Source of the DNA: Rhizophagus irregularis
Taxonomy: Eukaryota; Glomeromycota; Glomeromycetes; Glomerales; Glomeraceae
NCBI RefSeq assembly: GCF_026210795.1
Contig: NC_089438.1
Coordinates: forward strand, 2,439,501-2,503,500
Reading direction: 5' to 3'
Length of the DNA stretch: 64,000 bases
Part shown: one piece after another, positions 36,521-50,686 of the stretch
How positions within the stretch are numbered: the first letter of the stretch is position 1
How the letters are laid out: each line of letters begins with the position of its first letter
Position numbers and translations under genes: made by a program
Notes under the pieces: generated by a model
Databases searched by the model: none
Seen by the model: the letters and a program-made list of their open reading frames with translations, nothing else
What the model was told of the DNA's origin: nothing

Positions 36521-37184
36521 AGATTGTCTTTTCCGGTGATAAGCAAATTTACAATTGTCCGTATGGTGTCTTGCATTACGTTCATTTTATGTGCTGCTTT
36601 TCGTGGTATATACAGTAACTATATACGCTAGTCCCTTCATACATGCATAAGTACGGTGTCGAAATAACCTATTTGTCACTACGAGTAATTGTAAAAGCAA
36701 ATCCTTGTTTTAATCCATTATTAAGCCACCTAATAAAACACTAAAATAAGTGCTGTAACTGTGATAACAAGTGAAAATTTGCTATTTTAGTTTCTACAAC
36801 TTACTCGTCTAGATTTTTCAATCTGTAAAAACCATTTCTGGCGCAGCTGGATACAGTGATTCTTCGTTTTCAGCTTCCTCATCTTTAAAAAATCCATCAG
36901 ACAGTTGTTCATTATTCGTTAAATGTCAAAGGTGTATTCCAGAATTTCAATTTCGTGAAGTTCAGCGATACTGTCACGTGCAAAAATCGACAACGGCAAA
37001 ATTTTTAAACGGGGAACGGCAATAGTAAAATTTTTAAGTGGGGGAGGAACAAAAATTTTATCCGATAAACAAATTTGACGTCGAATTAAACGTGTTTGTT
37101 ACTTTATCATATTATTGAAATAATTATGATCACGTGATATATACGTAGCTCAACACCAGTGATGCGTTTTATAATAATAATTAC

Positions 37185-37970
37185 GGCCCAAAAATAAAAT
37201 CAATTTTTTTTATACATTATAAATGATCAGGTTTCAAAAATCCAACCCGGTTGTTCACTCACTTGCACTTAATTGGTACATTTGGTTCGCATTTTTTTTT
37301 GTAGATGAAGTTTACAATTTGTGTTTTGAGCTTACCCCTGTAAAAAAAGTCGATCCATTTTTCATATTCCCGTAAAAGGTTCATATTTCCGGAATTAATA
37401 ACCTTATATCACGGAATTTATCGAATTATTTACATTTTCCGTGAATGGATCCGGGAAAGGCTAATCTTTACGGAGTTTCTACAGAAATAACGGATAAAAT
37501 TTTTTATAGGGTGCACATTTTTAAAAAAAAATTAGAAAAACAGTAATCATTGACGATAAGGTTTTATAATTCGAAAACAATTAAAAGATTCTTAATAAAA
37601 GAATTAACTTAAAACTTGGAATCTAATCTACCTTGGAAAAGAAGTTGAGAATCATTATAAACATAATAATGAAATAATAATGTCTAATATTAATGGTAAC
37701 TCGCGGTTTAAACTTTAATTCTGGTCGTGCAGGTATCCGCAGCATGTTGATCATTTTTTTTTTATTTATTTATTTTACTGTATTTATTTTTATTTTTTTT
37801 ATCATAATTATTTCATGATAAAATAAAATTCAGAACTGTGTATGGAAAAAAATATTTCACGCGGATAATTATTAGAGTTAAATTTCATATAGCAAAATTA
37901 TCTCAATTTACACATTCTCAAATAATAATTATAAAGTATTAAATATAGTAGGTATAAATAATGACTATAT
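37185..37970. repeat. Dispersed repeat, copy 2, interrupted by a MITE
   Basis: Direct copy of 20035-20525. It is longer because it is interrupted at 37336-37511 by a MITE and near 37695-37860 by unrelated T-rich sequence. Comparison with the uninterrupted copy shows the empty site of the MITE around GAGTTTGCGCATTT. Confidence 0.6.
37336..37511. mobile_element. CCCTRTAAAAAA-type MITE, copy A
   Basis: Ends are CCCTGTAAAAAAAGTCGATC on the left and ..AAAATTTTTTATAGGG on the right (inverted, imperfect). The interior, with TCACGGAATTT and TTTCCGTGAATGGATCCG blocks, is a close inverted-orientation match to 53167-53355. There is no coding capacity. Confidence 0.7.
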
Positions 37971-38966
37971 AAATATTCTGAAGATCGTGGTGATTATCAC
38001 GTGGAGGGCATTTTTATTCTTTCACAATTTTATCAAAATAAAAAAAAAACAGATAAACTATTAATTGATTGTATTAATGTGTTAAATGGATAGTATTTTT
38101 AGGAAAAAGGTTATTTCATTTATTTCACACATTATTATTTGATGTTTGTAAATTTCGGTTAGAGTATAATAATGATTTTCTGCCAATCAAAAATCTGAAA
38201 CAAATGTACAGTAAAACCTTAATTGTGTGAGTTCCAAAAATAAAAGTAAGTCTTTTTTTTTTTTTAGAAAGAGAAAGAATGAAATAACAATGGTTCTATT
38301 ATTATATAATTATTAAAATAAATTTATGATTATTGCCAAGCTTAATGATTTATCGATAAAATTTTAAGGTTTGAGGGTATTTTACATTTAGGAATCCAGT
38401 TATAATATCTTTCTTTTATTCTTAATTCTTGAATATTCTGATATTTGATAAATAAAGTTAGTGTATTACAATAGATGAGTTAAAATTGTCCCTTAAATAG
38501 CAATAAGAATTTTATTCGTTTATTAATGTAACTATTACCGAAGAGGATTAAATTGATGATCATTTTACGCTCAATTGGTATAATACTTTGATCCGGAATA
38601 ATTATATATAAATCAAGATTAGCTTTTTTGTACTATTTTAATTTTAAAATTTTCTCATCGCATATTTATTTGAACTTTTTTAACAAATACTGAGGACAAA
38701 TCGCAAAATCATAAAAAGCCATAATTCTGTTATTTTTAGTAAGTTGAACGATTTAGTCAAGAAAAAAAAAGAAATAAGGAGTTAATTGTTTAAATTAGAT
38801 TATACACGATAAAGTCTTTGTTTGTTAAAATAATATTGCATTATGTTCGTAATGTAGCATAACGTCAAGAAGCATATGGGGTAAACAAAATTGAATTCAC
38901 GTTAATAATGTAGTAAAATGTCGAATGAAGTAAATAAACTGCTTAAAGAAAAATTGGCCTCGATTT
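37971..38966. other. Intergenic, upstream of the multicopper oxidase gene
   Basis: No supported gene. AT-rich promoter-side sequence. Confidence 0.4.
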
Positions 38967-38978
38967 TTATATAAAAGG
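38967..38978 (+). promoter_or_regulatory. TATA box of the multicopper oxidase gene
   Basis: TTATATAAAAGG is a strong TATA-type element 75-86 bases before the first ATG. A pyrimidine-rich stretch (TTCTCTTCTTTTATG, 38989-39003), typical of a transcription start region, lies between them. Confidence 0.6.
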
Positions 38979-39052
38979 TTTCAAGAAATTCTCTTCTTTT
39001 ATGTTTCCTCACCTTTTAATTTTAAGGTACAATTAATAATAAATTTCAATTT

Positions 39053-41232
39053 ATGACCTTATTAAAAATGAAATTTAATCTTAAGAGGATTTTAATCCTC
39101 TTTATCTCATTATTTGTGATTGGATCTGTAGCTATTGAAACAAGCGTTCACACCGTTAGTGGGGATAGTCTTCATTTGAAAGATTATACTAATGAAATTA
39201 CAAATCTTAATGAACCATACAAATTTATTAAAACCGATTATTTTAAACCCATTACACATCTTACTTTCACTAATAAACCTGTAACTCGTTATTATCAATT
39301 GACATTAAAAAAAGTTAAAATGTCACCTGATGGTTTTGAAAGAACTGTTTGGAGTGTAAACGGTCAACATCCTGGTCCACTTATTCAAGCAAATAAAGGA
39401 GATAGACTTGTTATAAATGTAACAAACCACTTTGATGATCCAGCAAGTATGTTTGTTTATAATTTATAATTGTTATAAAGATTGTCATTGACATATATTC
39501 ACTATTATTTTTAGCTGTTCACTGGCATGGTATGTTTCAACATGGTACAAATTGGTACGACGGAGTTCCAGGACAAGTAAGTAGACAATTTTTTTATCAT
39601 AGTTTTCTTTCCTTTTTTTTCCAGATCTTCTTTAATAATCAAAAAATAATCCCTTTCGTAATTAGACTCAATGTCCAATTCCAAACGATGTTTCTTTAGT
39701 CTATAATTTTAGTACAACCGATCAACATGGTACCTACTGGTATCACTCTCATTTTTTTGCCCAATACGTTGATGGTTTACGTGGATCACTTGTGTAAATT
39801 TTGATTTTTTTTTTTATCAAAAAAATGAATCTTGATATTTTTATACATATATACTTATTGTCAATAATTTATATTTTTTAACTCGATCAAAAAAAAAAAG
39901 TATTCACGACCCAGATGATCCATATTTAAAACAATACGATTTTGAATACCTTGTCATGTTATCAGATTGGCATCATAAGTAAATATTTTCTTGTAATGAA
40001 TTTCAAAAATTTGTTATATGCTTTAAAATTATTTCTATTTATTATTATATAGTACAACTGGTGTTCTCTTACCACTTCAGGACGCTCCAGGTTATAGTGG
40101 TTTTCGCCCTATTCCAGATTCTCCACTTATATCCGGTCTTGGTAGATATAACTGTACTGCAGCTCCCCCTGGATCCAAATGTAATTCTGATCAACCATTA
40201 CCCGTATATAATGTTAAAAAGAATAAAAAATATCGTTTCCGTATAATCAATTCCGCTGCAGATGGTGTTTTCGTCTTCTCTATTGATCAACATAAACTTA
40301 AGGTTATAGAATCGGAAGGAATATATCTTAAACCAACCATAATTAAAAAATTACCCGTTGCTGTCGGTCAACGTTATTCCGTGATTGTTGATGCTAACCA
40401 ACCAGTTGGAAACTATTTTATTCGTGGAACTCTAGATAAAAGATGTACTCCAAATAATAATGCAACAATTAATTTTAATTCCGCTATCGACTGGGATGGT
40501 CTTGGTATACTTCATTATGAAGGTGCAAAAAATAGTCCAAATTCGAAAGAATTCGATGATGATTTTACTCCTTGTCGTGATCTTGACAAAAAACATTTAA
40601 AACCTATTAAACCCATCACTAAATATGATGGTCATGTTACTGATTTTGTCAATATTACCATTACGTTCGGAGCGGATAAGAATCAAAGATTAGAAGCTTT
40701 AATTAATAACTCTTCGTTCGTACCTCAATTGAATGATCCAACGATCAATAAAATCACAAGAGATATCGCTGCTAAAGATTTACCAAAAGATCAGAATTCT
40801 GTGATTCTTAATCACAATGGTGGTATTGCAGAAATTTATGTAAAAAACGATAACAATGCCGATCATCCATTTCACATGCATGGACATGTATTCGCTATAA
40901 TGTTTGTTGGTGAAAAAGGTGATGTCCCTGATGAAAGCAAATATAACAAGAAAAATCCTGTCGTTCGTGATACTGTAACTATTCCTGGAAATGGATTTTT
41001 GGTTATTCGTTTCATCACTGATAATCCTGGTGTTTGGGCTTTCCATTGTCACATTGAATGGCACGTCGAAATTGGTATGGTTATGGGAATTATAGAACTT
41101 CAAGATACTTTGAAAAAAGAAACTATACCGGAAGATGTCGTTGCTTTATGCTTAGAACATGATCTTCAAAAGAGGACAACTCGAAAAATGTTAAATGCAA
41201 TTGTAATTAATGAAATTAGAAGTGACGATTAA
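39053..41232 (+). CDS. Secreted multicopper oxidase (laccase / ferroxidase-like), 613 aa
   Basis: Exons 39053-39446, 39515-39576, 39666-39793, 39901-39978 and 40053-41232 sum to 1842 nt, 613 codons plus TAA. An internal ATG at 39068 begins a better signal peptide ([19 protein letters not shown]). All four copper-binding motifs are present: HWHG, HSH in [19 protein letters not shown], and [12 protein letters not shown] near the C terminus. The residue ten after the type-1 Cys is Met, the class linked to a lower redox potential. Several N-x-S/T sites suit a secreted glycoprotein. The enzyme couples one-electron oxidation of phenols or metal ions to reduction of O2 to water. There is no C-terminal membrane helix, which argues against a Fet3-type anchored ferroxidase. 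The substrate cannot be told from the sequence. Confidence 0.93.
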
Positions 41233-42309
41233 AAATTAGTCAATAAGATATTTTAAATATTTTTAGAATATAAATCATTATAGTAATAATAATTAATAAT
41301 AATAATTTTAGTTACACTGTTTTTTTTTTTTCTTTGATTTTACAAAAATTTTTCTCGCATTTTATTTTTTTTCATTAGATAACATGTATCACACATACTG
41401 AGAGAACTATCATTTTAAAATAATAAAATTCGTTTAAAAATTTTTATAATTTTATAATAATATTTCGTAAAAACTATTTAAGCGATCAATGAGTAGGACA
41501 ATTTTTTCTATTAACTCACCATTAGCCTGTTGCGGGCAGTTTGAGCACCATAACAATATTATGCGATTTGCCACTACTTTCTTTATGCGTAACAAATTAT
41601 TTGATATCATTGATTGATGGCGCAGCATAACTAACGGCTGCATGTGACTTATTAATTCTGGCTGGAATTGTAAATTAGGCCAGAATTACTAAAGTTTTTG
41701 AACCAAAAATAATGGGTCTTAAATTTAATAATTCTTCAAATAATTTAAATAGCGCCGTAAGTAATAAAATAATGTTAAAATTTTCAATAATAAGAACTCA
41801 ATGTCTTAAATTATAAGTAGCTAAGGAATATAAAAATATAAATAAAACTCCTAAAACTTCTAAAGTGAGGTTTATATACTGTAAAATTATAAAAGTGAAA
41901 GATAACTCCGAAGTTAAACTAAAAAATCAATTATTGAAACTTTGAAATATTTACACATTTAGTAGAGGTTATTAAAAGAATGTTTAAATAAGGGTGATGG
42001 TGCGAACTACAATTCAATCCCTGCCAAAGCCAAGCGTATCACTGAATAATTGCATCCTGAAATCCTATGTACCAAAAGAAGTATCAGTTTCGCGAGAAGT
42101 TAAATTTTCAATCCATATTCAAAAATAATTCTCGAAACAACACATGAAAACATGACATTACTTAGTATAATAATAAGTAATAATATTAACATGTTTCGAC
42201 TGCTGTTTCGTGTATTTATTTTTTGAGACAACTATTTACGTATTTGGTTTTATTACTATAATTAATTATATAAAAAAAAATATATAAATATTCAAAAAGA
42301 TACACTAAA
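41233..42309. other. Intergenic between convergent genes
   Basis: 3' flanks of the multicopper oxidase gene and the E2-like gene. A small hairpin (ATTCTGGCTGGAATT..AATTAGGCCAGAAT, about 41656-41688) belongs to the recurring TTCTGGCCGGAATTA-type motif. Nothing else is supported. Confidence 0.45.
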
Positions 42310-43268
<959 letters not shown>

Positions 43269-43490
43269 TTCGTTGTTAGAGAAAAAATTACAGAAATTGA
43301 TGTTTTTTCGCTTTTATGTTTTTATTGTTGCATTACAAATGAATCAAAATTAATCGCCAAAAAAGAAATTTATAATGCTCGTTAAATAAATAGGTCAGAT
43401 GGTCGATAACAACTATTTTTATTTTCTTTGATTCCAAAAATGGTATTTTCGGATCATAATTGGTTTAGTGATACGTGCATTTAGATTTCC

Positions 43491-43627
43491 TTTTATAGGG
43501 GTCGGCTGGGTTCGCCTAAAGCCATGTTCGTTCCCGTGATCATAAGCCAATCATAATATCTGGCTATTTATAGTGACCAATCAAGGTACGTGATCGAACA
43601 CGGCTTTTAGACAATCCCCTTTTATAA
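43491..43627. mobile_element. Small inverted-end element upstream of the E2-like gene
   Basis: The ends TTTTATAGGGG and CCCCTTTTATAA are inverted, and further in CTAAAGCCATGTTCG faces CGAACACGGCTTTTAG. The 137-bp palindromic element has no gene. It lies about 220 bp upstream of the E2-like start codon. Confidence 0.55.
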
Positions 43628-44717
43628 CTAGTTATAGGCCCAATTCTTATCCGGAAAGTTACATTACACAAGCTCAAAAACACGCTATTCGTAATTCCGT
43701 AAATGAATTCTCTTTTCGTCATTCAAATATTATTTATATTTTCAGAAATCATTGAAATCATTTTGAAAAATTTCAAATTAATATTTACGAACAAAAATTA
43801 TATTGCTGAGAAATCAAATATAAAAAAAAAAAGGAATCCATTCGCTCATATGTTTTTCAAGAAAATGTTTTTATTTAAATACTATTTGATTTCTCTTGTT
43901 ACCATTTAATAGAAGAATATGAACTTCATATTTAGTTACGTACCATTAGTCATTTAAAAAATACGAAACTGTAGATATTTTTATGTTTAGAGTTTGTAAA
44001 TTTGCTATAACCATGGTTATCCCTTTATTATCACATTTTTCTATCACATTTTTCACGAAATCTTGCATATTACTATCTCTAAATAACATGATAAGGTAAA
44101 TTTATAAAGAATACTTGATATATAATATTGATGTTAAAATTTTGGTAGTCTGAAATTTTTATGTAAGACAATTTTATGACCTACAATATCATGAGATGTG
44201 CGCAAATGAGTTGCCTTTGTCAAGTACATAAGTAACTTGGAAAGTTAATCTATCAAATAAGTACAAAAAATAATTATTTATAGTGCTGAGGAAAAGGCGT
44301 CAAAGCAATTTAATGTCAATATTGAAGAATCACAAAAGGCAACTCAAGGAAAGTGCTATTAAAAAAGTATACTTTACATGATTGATTATTCAATTATTAT
44401 TTTTTATGACAGAAATATAGAGACTTAAAAATTTTTTTTTTTCAATTTAACATTTTTTACCCTTCCGCTTTTGCATGTAATCACGTGATATTACAATTAC
44501 TGCGCCATGATCAATAAAATATTTATTTTATTTTACTAGATATATATAATACAAAATTTAATAAGCTATATATTAGATTTAATTATTTTAATTATTTTGA
44601 AATTTATCACTAGTATATATGTAATTAGGACATATGGCAATTGTTATCCCGCGTCGCGCCTGGCAACGTTCACTCATATATCACAGTATTATTATTTAAT
44701 AATTATTAATATAAAAA
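43628..44717. other. Gene-free AT-rich stretch
   Basis: No supported gene; the 68-codon frame at 43703 is Ile/Phe/Lys-biased and unconvincing. The end holds the 3' flank of the kinase-Sel1 gene. Confidence 0.4.
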
Positions 44718-47700
44718 TTATAAAAATTTATATTCTTTATCAACGGTTTTCTCATGTAACTCAATTTCTTTATTTCCATAATATGCAATTTTATATTGTG
44801 CATTTGGATATCCAAGTTTATTTGACCTTTCATAAAATTTGAAAGCTTCAACTTCATCCCTTTTAACACCTATTCCATGTTCGTAACATCTGCCTAAATT
44901 ATATAATGCTACTTCACTTCCATTATTTGCTGCTTTTTCATACCAAAAAAAAGCCGTTTCATCATTCTTTTCAATTCCATCCCCATTTTCATATAATGAT
45001 CCAAGACTATATTGTGCAAACTTATTTTCTTTTTCAGCTGCTTCTTTATATAATTTCAACGCTTCTTTTTTATCGGTATCAGTACCAATTCCTTTATTAT
45101 AACATTCAGCAACCTTATATTTCGCATTTGGATATCCTTGTTCATTTGATTTCTTATAATATCCAAAAGCCTTAACTTCATTCTTTTTAACGCCTATTCC
45201 AAGTTCGTAACATCTGCCTAAATTATATAATGCTATTTCGCTTCCATTATTTACCGCTTTTTCATACCAAAAAAAAGCCATTTCATCATTCTTTTCAATT
45301 CCATCCCCATTTTCATATAATGATCCAAGACTATATTGCGCAGACTTATTTTGTTTTTCAGCTGTCTCTTCATATAATTTCAATGCTTCTTCTTTATTAA
45401 TATCGGTACCAATTCCTTTATAATAACACTCAGCAACTCTATATTTCGCGTTGAGGTATCCTTGTTCAGCCGATTTTATATAATATTCAAACGCTTTATT
45501 TTCATCTTTTTTAACACCTATTCCGTTTTCATAACATATACCTAAATTATATTGTGCTATCTCATTTCCATTAACTGCTGCCTTTTCATACCAAAAGAAT
45601 GCCGTTTCCACATTTTTTTCAGTCCCATGACCTTTTTCATAGAAGAAACCAAGAACGTTTTGTGCTAATTTATTTCCATTTTCTGCTGCATCTTTATATA
45701 ACTCATATGCTTTTTCTTTATTAATTTCAGTACCAATACCTTCATTATAAAAATTACCAAGCCGGAATTTTCCATCTGTATATCCTTGATCAGCTGATTT
45801 CTCGTAACATTCAAATGCTTTATTTTCATTTTTTTCAATACCTATTCCATATTCATAACATCTTCCTAAATTAAATAATGCTATTTCGTTTTCTTTCGCT
45901 TCATTATACCAATAAAAAGCTTCTTCAAATTTCTTTTCTTTTTCATAAAAAGTTCCAAGTCTAATTTGTGCAAATTTATTTCCTCTTTTAGCCAACTTTT
46001 TGTATAATTTAAATGCCTCTTTTTTATTAGTCTTGGTTCCAATTCCTTTATCATAAAAATATGCTACTTTATATTGTGCTTCTATATACTTTTGTTTAGA
46101 TGCTTTTTTATAATATTCAAAAGCTTTAATAATATCCTTTTCAAAATTTATTTCATTTCCATAAAACAAATTTAATGTATATGGACGTCTATATTTAGCT
46201 GATTTTTTATAATATCCAAATGCTTTATCATCACTTTTTTTAACACCTATTTCATTTTCATAACATACGGCTAAATTATACTGTGATAACCTATTCCCAT
46301 TATCTGACGCTTCTTTATACCAACGAATTGCTTCTTTCAAATCCTTTTCAGTTCCTTCACCTTTTTCATATAAATGTCCAAGATTATTTTGAGCTTCAAG
46401 ATTTCCTTTCTTAGCAGCACATTCATATAATTGAAAAGCTTTTACTTTATTAATACTAGTCCCAACTCCTTTATCATAACAATACCCTAATCGAAATATT
46501 CCATCTGTATAACTTTGTTCAGCTGATTTCTTAAATAATTCAAAAGCCCTTCTTTCATTTTTTTCTACACCTCCTATACCATCTCTATAACAACAACCCA
46601 GATTATGTTGTGCAACTTTATTTCCAATTTCTGCTGCTTTTTCAAAATAATGAAATGCTTTATCATATCTCATTCTTAATAGCAATTTTCCAAAATAATA
46701 TAGACGAAATTGATTTAATCTTTTAGAGATTAATATTTTATGAGAATTAATCTCACAATCTTTGGGAATATCTTTTGCAGCAATACTTCCACTTTTTCTT
46801 GCTTTACTATACCAACATTTAGCTAGAATATTATCTTTTTTCGTTCCAATTCCATGATTATAACAGTTTCCTAATTGAAGTTGAGCGTCAGCAATTTCAT
46901 TATCCTCAGCCAGTATTTTATAATATTCAAATGCCTTTTTTTCATCTTTTTTAACTCCTTTTCCTAATTTGTAGTAATTTGCAAGATAAAGTTTTGCCGT
47001 TATAATGTTATCATTATTCGCCTTTTCGTACCAATAAACTGCGTGTTTTTCATCCTTTTCAATTCCAATACCATTTTCATAACAATAACCCAAATAAAGC
47101 TGTCCAATAGTACTTTTATTGTTTACAGATTTTTTATACCATTCAAATGCTAAATATTGATTTTTTTCTGTTCCATATCCTTCAATATAACAAATAGCAA
47201 GATAAATTTGGGCTAATGAAAAGTTAACTTCTGATGCTTTTGAAAATAATTGGAATACTTTAACTTTGTCTTCTTCTGTAACAATATTTATAATCTTATA
47301 ATAATAAAATAATCCCAAAAACCAGTTATATTTTGCTTCTTTCTGATTATTCGTTAGCCAATTTATAAAATTATCAACGGTTTGATTTAATTGTAAGATT
47401 TCTTCATTAATAAGTTGTTGAATTTGATCAAAAATATCAAAAGTAATACCTTGACTATGTTTCTTAATTATAATTTTAATTAATTTATTGACAGTTAAAT
47501 AATTTAATGAATCAGTCATTGAAATTCTTGATGAATCACTTCTAGCCTCAATAATATTAGGTATATTCTCTATTAATAGACTTTTATTTATACTATTTGA
47601 AATTTCTCGGCTAAAATCGTTCGTTGTTAATACATTTCCTTCGTTCGAAAAGATCGACCTGCGTTCGAGTATTCGTAAGCATATCACTTTTAAAAATTGT

Positions 47701-48935
47701 TTGAAGCTCTGAAACAACATCTTGTATATCTGGACGTTCATTTGGATTACCTTTCCAACATCCTAATTTAAATTATACGCATATATAATAAATAACTAAT
47801 GCTGTATTTATTTGAGACGAAAAAAAAAAGAATCTGGTAAATATTATTATAACTTACTAGTATATAAATTACTATAATCAGCGGGAGTACCACTAATAAT
47901 TTTTTCTCGATAACCGTCACGTATAGATAAGACTAGACTTATATCATATTTTACACCTTCAGGATAAAATGGTCGTCGTCCGCTTGAAATTAGCCACATA
48001 ATAACTCCAATACTGTATATATCGGATTTTTTATTTAAGCTGTAATGTTTATTTTGATTAAGATAAACATTATATTGATTATTAAAACTTCTTGGATCAA
48101 TATAAGGCACGACGCCAAGCATTTCTGTTGTTAAACTTGTTGGTTCGGCAATTCTTTTTGACAAACCAAAATCTGCTAATTTAATTTTTCCTTGATGTAC
48201 AAGTATATTATCTGCATGCTTCAATTACAATAAAAAAAAATCTATATTAATAATTAATTGAATTGAATTGAATTAATAATAAGCAAATAATATACAGTAT
48301 ATTACCAAATCACGGTGAATAATATCGTTTTTATGTAAAAATAATATAGCATTTGCCAATTGCAATGCTAAGTCAACTTTATCATTCCATCCAAGTTCAC
48401 TGAAGTGCTTCTTTAAATAAGTTTTTAATGAACCACTATCAGCATATTCTAATACTAGCGAGTACTTTTTTACTTGACGTATTGTGTCTGAATAATAAGA
48501 AATGAATAGTAATAATAACGTTATATTTTTACATTATAAAAAAAGGTATTTATTTCTTAATTGTATCATTATTAAAAATTACCGGTTTCTATCGTGATTC
48601 CAAAGAATTGTATAATATTTTCGTGAAGATGAACGATCGTATGTAACGTTAGCTACAACACAAAAGTATTATATATAAATCATCCTGTATAAAAGTTTGT
48701 AAAATAATTATGAAATTTAGTAATAATTTACCTCTTTAACAATACTTTTGAGAGTTTGTTCATCATCATTATTAAATGATTTTAAGGCGTAAGTCTTATT
48801 TTCTAAATGACCACAAAAAACATTTCCAAAAGCGCCAGTTCCTATTAGTCGTACGTCCTTAAATTCTGAATATTCATAATGTTTGACATTATCTTCATTC
48901 TCTAACCAATTAATGGGTTCTTCTCCTGAAGACAT
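44718..48935 (-). CDS. Protein kinase fused to about 22 Sel1-like repeats
   Basis: Kinase exons are 48732-48935, 48583-48652, 48306-48487, 47858-48218 and the start of the last exon at 47762. Motifs: [10 protein letters not shown], Lys in [27 protein letters not shown] plus [43 protein letters not shown] and [16 protein letters not shown]. All catalytic residues are present. The remaining exon encodes about 22 Sel1-like repeats of 36 residues (A..LG.CYE.GIGV.KDE.KAF.YY.K.A..G pattern), helical pairs that usually form protein-binding scaffolds. The kinase and Sel1 frames differ by one base. A 49-nt GT..AG intron at 47639-47687 would join them, giving 3813 nt and 1270 aa; otherwise there is a frameshift. 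Kinase-Sel1 fusions are common in this fungal group. The protein is probably a cytoplasmic signalling scaffold. Confidence 0.85.
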
Positions 48936-48958
48936 TTTTTTTTTTTAAAAAAAAAATT
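48936..48958 (-). promoter_or_regulatory. T-run/A-run element directly before the kinase-Sel1 start codon
   Basis: On the minus strand a run of about ten T is followed by about ten A and then the ATG. A similar T-run/A-run junction precedes the kinase start at 32494 (plus-strand 32511-32530). It may be nucleosome-excluding or may simply be an A-rich leader. Confidence 0.35.
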
Positions 48959-50686
48959 CCGTCCGAATTTATAATTGAAATAAAAACGGCAATCGATAAA
49001 TACTGCGTATAAAGACATGATAAGCCGGTTTCAAGTTTCTTTCACCTATTTCCATATTTATTAACCAATAACAAATCTTTTCTAATTCTACCGTTGTTAA
49101 ACTGTTTCATCCATTTCTTTTTTCGATATCTCATTGTAATTTCACATGACTTCTGCAAATTTTATCCCAAATAGTAAATACGCCAACCCCTGTACGTTGA
49201 ACCCTGTCTTTCATTAAGGTTTTACAACTAAACTTTTTTGTCTTAACAAAGATTTTATTGACACAATGATTTACATTATTAGTTATTATTTGGTAACACA
49301 GAATTAAATATATTGGGGCTATTTGCTTTCATTCATTATTGAAGTTATTTCCACACAGATTATCGGTTGTTGCGCCTGTTGCGCCAGGTGGAACGCGTCA
49401 TCAGGTTCCTTTCAATGAGTTGAAGTTATTAGTAAAAAAGAAATTTCTATCAAACACTAAAAACTGTAAGTGTAACAGTGAATCAACAAATAAAGCTTTG
49501 CTTTTTAGACATGTTTTTATTGTATCGCAAATTATTATTTTTTTTTATGTAAATAATGATGACATTGATTATCTTCAAATGATGCCCAATCATAGGATCC
49601 AAATACCTGAGTTAGGATTCATTATTATAACTAAAATAACCATAAAACTATTTATTTGGTCTAAAGTATAAATAGATAAATATAAGTTTTCTCATACTTT
49701 GATTCAAGAACTACATATCGTCGTTATCGGTATATCGAACCAGTTTCTGATCTCTTTATTTTTTTGAATTTCCTCGTTGTTTAATCGAGTATCATTTTTG
49801 TTTCTTGTGGCAATTCAAAGGAACCAATGATTCAATTAATTTGTCACTTTCACGGCTAAATTTCTCAAGCGATAAGAAAATTCGTTGTCTTTCATATTTT
49901 ATGTATTTCCTTTGAGTATTGCGCTGTTTCAGCTGAAAAAGTAAAATATTTAATATATATATATCGTATGCTAGAATTAATAACAGGGTTGTTAATTCTT
50001 GATTCTTGTCAATTTTAATCCTAAAACAACCTCATTGTCAAATTTCTCAAAAATTGGCATTTATCATAATGCAATATCATATGGAAAATTTGAAAACCGT
50101 TGTCAAAATGACTCTTTACACTCAAAAATTCTGACTCGAGTGCACATGATCGGTAGAACGTTATCCATAGTGCGGAGTTGAGCAAAATTACAATTAATTT
50201 GACCCGCACTAAGGCTTTGACTCGAGTTATCTCGAGTTCTAACTTGAATTCTACCAATGCGCACTAGTCAAATTTTTGCATAAAGAAATGAAAAATTATT
50301 ACAGGTAAAACAAATATTAATCGAATATCACTTCACATTTACAACACTATATCTTTATTTCTGATAATACCTGTCGGTGTTTTTTAATTTGTGGGAGAAT
50401 AACTGAATAGTAGAAGATTGTTAATAACTTGAACAGTTTGACTTATCTCGTAATTAAAATTTGTAACGTTTTAGATTACCTGTATAAATAAATTCTAAAT
50501 TGTGCAACCTTACTTCCATTGGCCAGTTTATTGTGACGTCGTGACGACGTGACGACCGTGACGTTAACAAATTCAAAAAAGCAAAATTTATATGTTGATC
50601 ATATAATTCCAGCCAGCATTACAACCAATCCTCAGGTTGCAACTAGTAATCATTAAAAAAAAGTTAATTGAAAATCACTATAATCG
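48959..50686. other. Intergenic, no convincing gene
   Basis: A 110-codon plus-strand frame (49339-49671) and a short frame near 50000 show no recognisable features. The left part should include the promoter of the kinase-Sel1 gene. Confidence 0.4.

Noticed and set aside
40780-41103. Minus-strand 107-codon frame
   Set aside because: Antisense of the multicopper oxidase last exon, whose copper motifs fix the true strand.
44906-45175. Plus-strand 89-codon frame opposite the Sel1 repeats
   Set aside because: Antisense shadow of the repeat-rich coding exon with low-complexity composition.
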